Shown here in pieces: positions 13,726-17,042 of a stretch of 17,042 bases of DNA. The DNA is from Parvibaculum sp. (GTDB lineage Bacteria; Pseudomonadota; Alphaproteobacteria; Parvibaculales; Parvibaculaceae): positions 1 through 17,042 of the forward strand of contig JACIYQ010000050.1 in NCBI GenBank assembly GCA_014359855.1, given 5' to 3'. Position 1 is the first letter of the stretch; each line of letters starts with the position of its first letter. The notes under the pieces were generated by a model. That model saw only the letters and a program-made list of their open reading frames with translations. It was not told the origin of the DNA and searched no databases. A program made the translations under genes and the position numbers.

Positions 13726-14097
13726 TCAGCCTTCCTGCCGGATGGCGACATGCGGCGGGAAGACATGCTCCCCGTCCTCGCCGACGTGCAGCGGATCGAC
13801 GCGGGCGACCGCCTCGAGCGAAAGCACGTCGTAGAGATGCGGGAAAAGCGCGCCACCGCGAGAAGGCTCCCATTTGAGCGCCACGCCGAGCGCCGCCGTC
13901 TCGACCGAGACGAGGAGGAGGCCCCTCCTCCCCGAAAAATGGCGCGAGGCCGTCTCCGGCGCCTGTCCGGCGGTCGAGAAATGGATGAAGCCGTCGTCGA
14001 GATCGACCGGCGAGCCGATGTAGCGGCCTTCGGCCTCGGCAGCGGCCCATTCGTGTTCGCTCACGATCTTGTAGACGAGGCCGGCATCCGGCGGCAT
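13726..14097 (-). CDS. DUF952 domain protein
   Basis: A 123-residue soluble protein of the DUF952 family, recognised by VYKIVSEHEWAAAEAEGRYI near the N-terminus and then DLDDGFIHFSTAGQAPETA. Later come LLLVSVETAALGVALKWEPS and the terminal FPHLYDVLSLEAV segment. The family has a fold related to ADP-ribosyl-transferase-like proteins, and no confirmed cellular role that I know of. ATG at 14097 has AAGGA five bases upstream. It is the first gene of the operon with pyrD and arsC; its stop region carries the ribosome site of pyrD, so the two are translationally linked. The pairing with pyrD is common in Alphaproteobacteria and is otherwise unexplained. Confidence 0.88.
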   Translation of the reverse strand: MPPDAGLVYKIVSEHEWAAAEAEGRYIGSPVDLDDGFIHFSTAGQAPETASRHFSGRRGLLLVSVETAALGVALKWEPSRGGALFPHLYDVLSLEAVARVDPLHVGEDGEHVFPPHVAIRQEG

Positions 14098-14214
14098 GGC
14101 GGTCCTTTCGGGAAGGCGGGAGACGCGGCACTTTAACGAGCACGCCTGCGAGGGACAAGCCGCGCCCCGCGCCCGGAGATGGGAATTCGATCCGCATTTC
14201 GGCTGGGCCAAAAG

Positions 14215-14252
14215 GCGGGGCCTGTGGCATGATTTCCATATTCCGGCCCCGC
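14215..14252. promoter_or_regulatory. Inverted repeat in the leader of the S24 repressor gene
   Basis: Perfect 8-bp arms GCGGGGCC (14215-14222) and GGCCCCGC (14245-14252) with a 22-bp, AT-richer spacer, 34 bp before the chosen start. It lies in the 188-bp space shared with the divergent DUF952-pyrD operon. It could be the repressor's own operator or an RNA hairpin overlapping the upstream alternative start at 14229. No direct evidence decides. Confidence 0.3.
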
Positions 14253-14285
14253 GCCCGGGCGGAAGACAGGAATTCATTCAGGCCC

Positions 14286-14930
14286 ATGCCCCGCTCGCTC
14301 TCTCATGGCCGCCTCTGGGCGGCGATCGACAGGCTCGCCGCCCAGCACCGGCTGACGGCGTCCGGCCTTGCCAAGGCGGCGGGGCTCGATCCCACGACCT
14401 TCAACAAGTCGAAGCGCGTGACGGCGACGGGGCGGCCGCGCTGGCCCAATACGGAGAGCCTGGCGCGGGTGCTCGATGCGACGGGCTCGTCGCTCGAGGC
14501 CTTCCTTGCGCTTGTCGCCAATGGCGAGAACCCAGCCCGGCCGCAAAGGCATGTGCCGCTGATCGGCCTTGCGCAGGCGGGGCGCGGCGGCTTTTTCGAC
14601 GATGCCGGCTTTCCGGCGGGCGCGGGCTGGGAAGAGGTCGCCTTTCCCGACTTCAAGGACGAGCATGCCTATGCACTCGAAGTGAGCGGGGACAGCATGG
14701 AGCCCTTCTACCGCGAGGGCGACATCATCGTCGTGTCGCCCGCCGCCGATGTCAGGCGGGGCGACCGCGTGGTGGTAAAGACGGTGGCCGACGAGGTCAT
14801 GGTCAAGGTGCTGGCGCGCATGACGGCGAACCGGGTGGAACTCAAATCGTTCAACCCGGCCTATGAGGACCGTGTGCTGAAGCCGGAGGAGATTCTCTGG
14901 ATGGCGCGGATCATCTGGGCGAGCCAGTAA
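14286..14930 (+). CDS. LexA/CI-like S24 family repressor-peptidase with HTH domain
   Basis: A 214-residue regulator with an N-terminal helix-turn-helix (LTASGLAKAAGLDPTTFNKS, about residues 23-42) and a C-terminal LexA-like S24 domain. The peptidase has Ser137 in EVSGDSMEP and Lys174 in DEVMVKVL as the Ser/Lys dyad, and a possible self-cleavage site Ala98-Gly99 in GLAQAGRGG. So self-cleavage on DNA damage is possible from sequence, as in LexA and phage CI. It ends WMARIIWASQ, a tail I recall from chromosomal relatives in Rhizobiales, so it is not necessarily phage-derived; no phage genes are nearby. Start is uncertain: ATG at 14286 has only CAGG very close upstream, and ATG at 14229 is an in-frame alternative. 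Confidence 0.88.
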   Translation: MPRSLSHGRLWAAIDRLAAQHRLTASGLAKAAGLDPTTFNKSKRVTATGRPRWPNTESLARVLDATGSSLEAFLALVANGENPARPQRHVPLIGLAQAGRGGFFDDAGFPAGAGWEEVAFPDFKDEHAYALEVSGDSMEPFYREGDIIVVSPAADVRRGDRVVVKTVADEVMVKVLARMTANRVELKSFNPAYEDRVLKPEEILWMARIIWASQ

Positions 14931-14933
14931 GCC

Positions 14934-15481
14934 TCAGCGCTTGCCGGGCACGGGAGCGCCATCGGACTTCGGGACCGTGCGGCGGCCAAGACCCGCCGCG
15001 ACGAGACGCGCGATTTCCGCCCTGTCGTCCCGGTGCAGCGCCTCTTTCAACGGCAGCGCGGAATTGCGCAGGATGCCCTCAAGCGCGGTGCGCGGCTCGC
15101 GGGCGAGCAGGCGGTCGAGAAATTCCTCCGCGCGGGTGCGCTCATAGGCCTCGATCCCGGCGCGGACCGAGGCACCATAAATCGCGGCGCCGATCAGGCC
15201 GCCCTCATGGACGATTTCGAGATGCCAGCCACCGAGCGCGGCATGGGCCCAGGCATTGTTCCCGTTTATCGCAAGCGCACGGTCTATGTGGCCGCGGGCT
15301 TGCGAGCCCCATCCCTCGAAATGCGCCCTGATGCCGCCGGCGCCGCGGCGAGGCCGCGCTCCAGCGCGCCCAGCGGAGAGGCGGCAAACAGAAAGACGAG
15401 AAGCAGAACGGCGCTTCGCCAGGGGCGCCTCGACCATTTCCGCACGCTTTCCGCTCCCCGTGCCATCCAGCCGGGCGACAC
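14934..15481 (-). pseudogene. TPR-like exported protein, apparently frameshifted and shortened
   Basis: Two reading frames seem to belong to one former gene. The upstream part (from about 15466, ATG) encodes a basic start and a signal-like helix, RRPWRSAVLLLVFLFAASPL, then GALERGLAAAPAASG, and soon runs into a stop. The downstream part, in another frame, carries a TPR-like sequence: GSQARGHIDRALAINGNNAW, AHAALGGWHLEIVHEGG and later RTALEGILRNSALPLKEALH. A shift near 15319-15335 (a GC-rich stretch) would join them. Between YERTRA and EEFLDRLL the usual next TPR helices appear missing, so a further deletion is suspected. A continuous frame from 15521 exists, but its first 50 residues are Arg/Ser-rich and not protein-like. 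A sequencing error is possible. It ends 3 bp from the S24 stop. Confidence 0.55.
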
Positions 15482-15536
15482 CCGGCCGGTTCATGTTCGG
15501 CCATGAGACCAGAGGGAGCAATGCCGAAAGCGCGGA

Positions 15537-17042
15537 TCAGACCTCGGAGAGATCGCCGCCCGCAAGCGCGCGGGCGATCAGCTCACGCGTGTTGCCGATG
15601 CCGTAGAGCGCGACGAAGGAGCCGAAGCGCGGTCCGCGCTCCTGCCCGAGCAGCACCTGATAGATCATCTGGAAGAAAGCGACGGAGACACCGGGACCGC
15701 CCTCCGGGCTCGTCTTCGCATGATCCTGATAGCGCTCGATGCCGCGCGCCACATCAAGCAGAGCATTCTGGATCGTCTCGCCATCCGCGCCGGAGGGCAG
15801 CGTGGCGAGCTTGCCGGAGAGCGCTTGCAGCGCTTCGGCCTCGACCTCGTCGGGCGCACGGAACACCTTGGCCGGCTTCACGAAATCCTCGAAGTAGCGG
15901 ATCGCATAGCCGGCCAGCCGGTCGAGTTCGGGATGCGTATCCGGCGTCACGCCGGTCACGTGACGCAGGATGAAGCCCCAGAGCACCGCCTTGTCATGCG
16001 CGTGGGACGCGCTGACGAGATTGAGCAGCAGCGCGAAGGAAACCGGCAGCTCGATCGCGGGCGGATTGCCGCCATGGATGTGCCAGACCGGATTGCCCAG
16101 CCGTTCCTTCACGTCCTGACGCGGATAGGCGGCAAGGTGCTGGTAATATTCATCGACGGCGCGCGGAATGACGTCGAAATAGAGCTTCTTGGCCTGACGC
16201 GGCCGCAGGAACATGTAGAGCGCGAGGCTCTCGGCCGGCGCATAGGCCAGCCACTCATCGATGGTGAGCCCGTTGCCCTTCGACTTTGAAATCTTCTCGC
16301 CCTTTTCATCGAGGAAGAGTTCGTAGACGAAGTGTTCCGGCGGGCGGCCGCCCAACGCCGCGCAGATGCGGTCGTAGACGCCCATGTTGGGCCCGTGATC
16401 CTTGCCGAACATCTCGAAATCGACGCCGAGCGCGGCCCATCGCGCGCCGAAATCCGGCTTCCACTGCAGCTTCACGTGGCCGCCGGTGACGGGTAGCGTG
16501 GTCTCTTCGCCGTCCTCGTCGTCGAAGGTAATGGTCGCGTCCGCGGCATTCACCTTCTTCATCGGCACATAAAGCACGCGGCCGGTCTTGGGCGAGATCG
16601 GCAGGAAGGGCGAATAGGTCGCGCGGCGCTCCGGCCCAAGCGTCGGCAACATTATCGCCATGATGTCGTCGTAGCGTTCGGCCACGCGCTTGAGGATCGC
16701 GTCGAAGCGGCCCGACTTGTAATATTCGGTTGCGCTGGCGAACTCGTATTCGAAGCCGAAGGTGTCGAGGAAGCGCCGCAGCATCGCGTTGTTGTGATGG
16801 CCGAACGAAGGATATTCGTTCGTGAAAGGATCCGGCACCGAGGTCAGCGGCATGTGCAGATAGGGCTCGAGGAAGGCGCGGTCCGGCACGTTGTCCGGGA
16901 TCTTGCGCATCCCGTCCATGTCGTCGGAGAAGCAGAGGAGGCGCGTCTCGACACCCGGCATCAGGATTTCGAAGGCGCGGCGCACCATGGTCGTACGCGC
17001 CACTTCGCCGAACGTGCCGATATGAGGCAACCCGGAAGGTCC
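15537..17042 (-). CDS. lysK: Class I lysyl-tRNA synthetase, 5' partial
   Basis: Charges tRNA-Lys with lysine; this is the class I (archaeal/alphaproteobacterial) enzyme, unrelated to the common class II LysS. The frame is open to the right edge (GPSGLPHIGTFGEVARTTMV), so the first few dozen codons lie outside; 501 residues are visible. The HIGH-type motif is HIGT in that segment and the KMSKS-type motif is KISKSKGNG (about 16273-16299). Other class I LysRS parts present are SFGHHNNAMLRRFLDTFGFE and FEMFGKDHGPNMGVYDRICA. The C-terminal helical domain ends GNTRELIARALAGGDLSEV. The TPR-like remnant begins about 70 bp downstream. Confidence 0.95.
   Translation of the reverse strand, partial: GPSGLPHIGTFGEVARTTMVRRAFEILMPGVETRLLCFSDDMDGMRKIPDNVPDRAFLEPYLHMPLTSVPDPFTNEYPSFGHHNNAMLRRFLDTFGFEYEFASATEYYKSGRFDAILKRVAERYDDIMAIMLPTLGPERRATYSPFLPISPKTGRVLYVPMKKVNAADATITFDDEDGEETTLPVTGGHVKLQWKPDFGARWAALGVDFEMFGKDHGPNMGVYDRICAALGGRPPEHFVYELFLDEKGEKISKSKGNGLTIDEWLAYAPAESLALYMFLRPRQAKKLYFDVIPRAVDEYYQHLAAYPRQDVKERLGNPVWHIHGGNPPAIELPVSFALLLNLVSASHAHDKAVLWGFILRHVTGVTPDTHPELDRLAGYAIRYFEDFVKPAKVFRAPDEVEAEALQALSGKLATLPSGADGETIQNALLDVARGIERYQDHAKTSPEGGPGVSVAFFQMIYQVLLGQERGPRFGSFVALYGIGNTRELIARALAGGDLSEV

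Noticed and set aside
13721..14287. N-terminal extension of PyrD up to 14287
   Set aside because: It overlaps the DUF952 gene and is Arg/Pro-rich; PyrD starts naturally at 13720 with a ribosome site.
14286..14930. S24 repressor as the sign of a prophage
   Set aside because: No integrase, structural or lysis gene is present on either side, and the protein resembles chromosomal alphaproteobacterial relatives.

Overview
The window looks like chromosomal DNA of a high-GC alphaproteobacterium. Supporting this are a class I lysyl-tRNA synthetase, an Alph_Pro_TM (TIGR02186) protein, a DUF6460 membrane protein, a ligase-associated PdeM-type phosphoesterase next to a helicase remnant, the DUF952-pyrD-arsC order, and dispersed GTCATCCCGG-type palindromic repeats. 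A Parvibaculum-like or related Hyphomicrobiales genome is my guess, but the genus is not proven. I see no tRNA, rRNA, CRISPR array, prophage or transposase. Gene density is normal, and all gaps are about 300 bp or shorter.

Layout. (1) 2-2443, plus strand: a TauE/SafE exporter (cut by the window edge), a TIGR02186 protein and a CcdA-type thiol-redox membrane protein form one tight operon. (2) 2444-4358: a convergent hairpin region, then on the minus strand a PdeM-like phosphoesterase preceded by a strongly shortened Lhr-like helicase. The helicase remnant keeps only the two ends of the normal protein and lies between two same-orientation 101-bp palindromic repeats. (3) 4359-5508, plus: an MscS channel and a small DUF6460 membrane protein. 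(4) 5562-7440, minus: an NADPH:quinone oxidoreductase-like MDR protein, then a TMEM165/GDT1 (UPF0016) manganese exporter behind a clear yybP-ykoY manganese riboswitch with a promoter candidate.

(5) 7478-12129: a divergent pair of operons. On the minus strand are a TetR regulator, a hormone-sensitive-lipase-type esterase and DUF3147. On the plus strand are two overlapping hotdog (PaaI-type) thioesterases and a MATE exporter. The 301-bp space between them contains a perfect TGACGA-N3-TCGTCA inverted repeat that could be the TetR operator. This is the best candidate for an uncharacterised functional module: acyl-thioester and ester hydrolysis coupled to efflux. (6) 12293-14097, minus: DUF952-pyrD-arsC operon. 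(7) 14286-14930, plus: a stand-alone LexA-like S24 repressor. (8) 14934-17042, minus: a frameshifted TPR-like remnant behind lysK, which runs off the right edge.

Two of about twenty genes (helicase and TPR-like) appear to have been damaged by deletion or frameshift. The best-supported regulatory element is the manganese riboswitch. I did not find a clearly new defence or mobile system.
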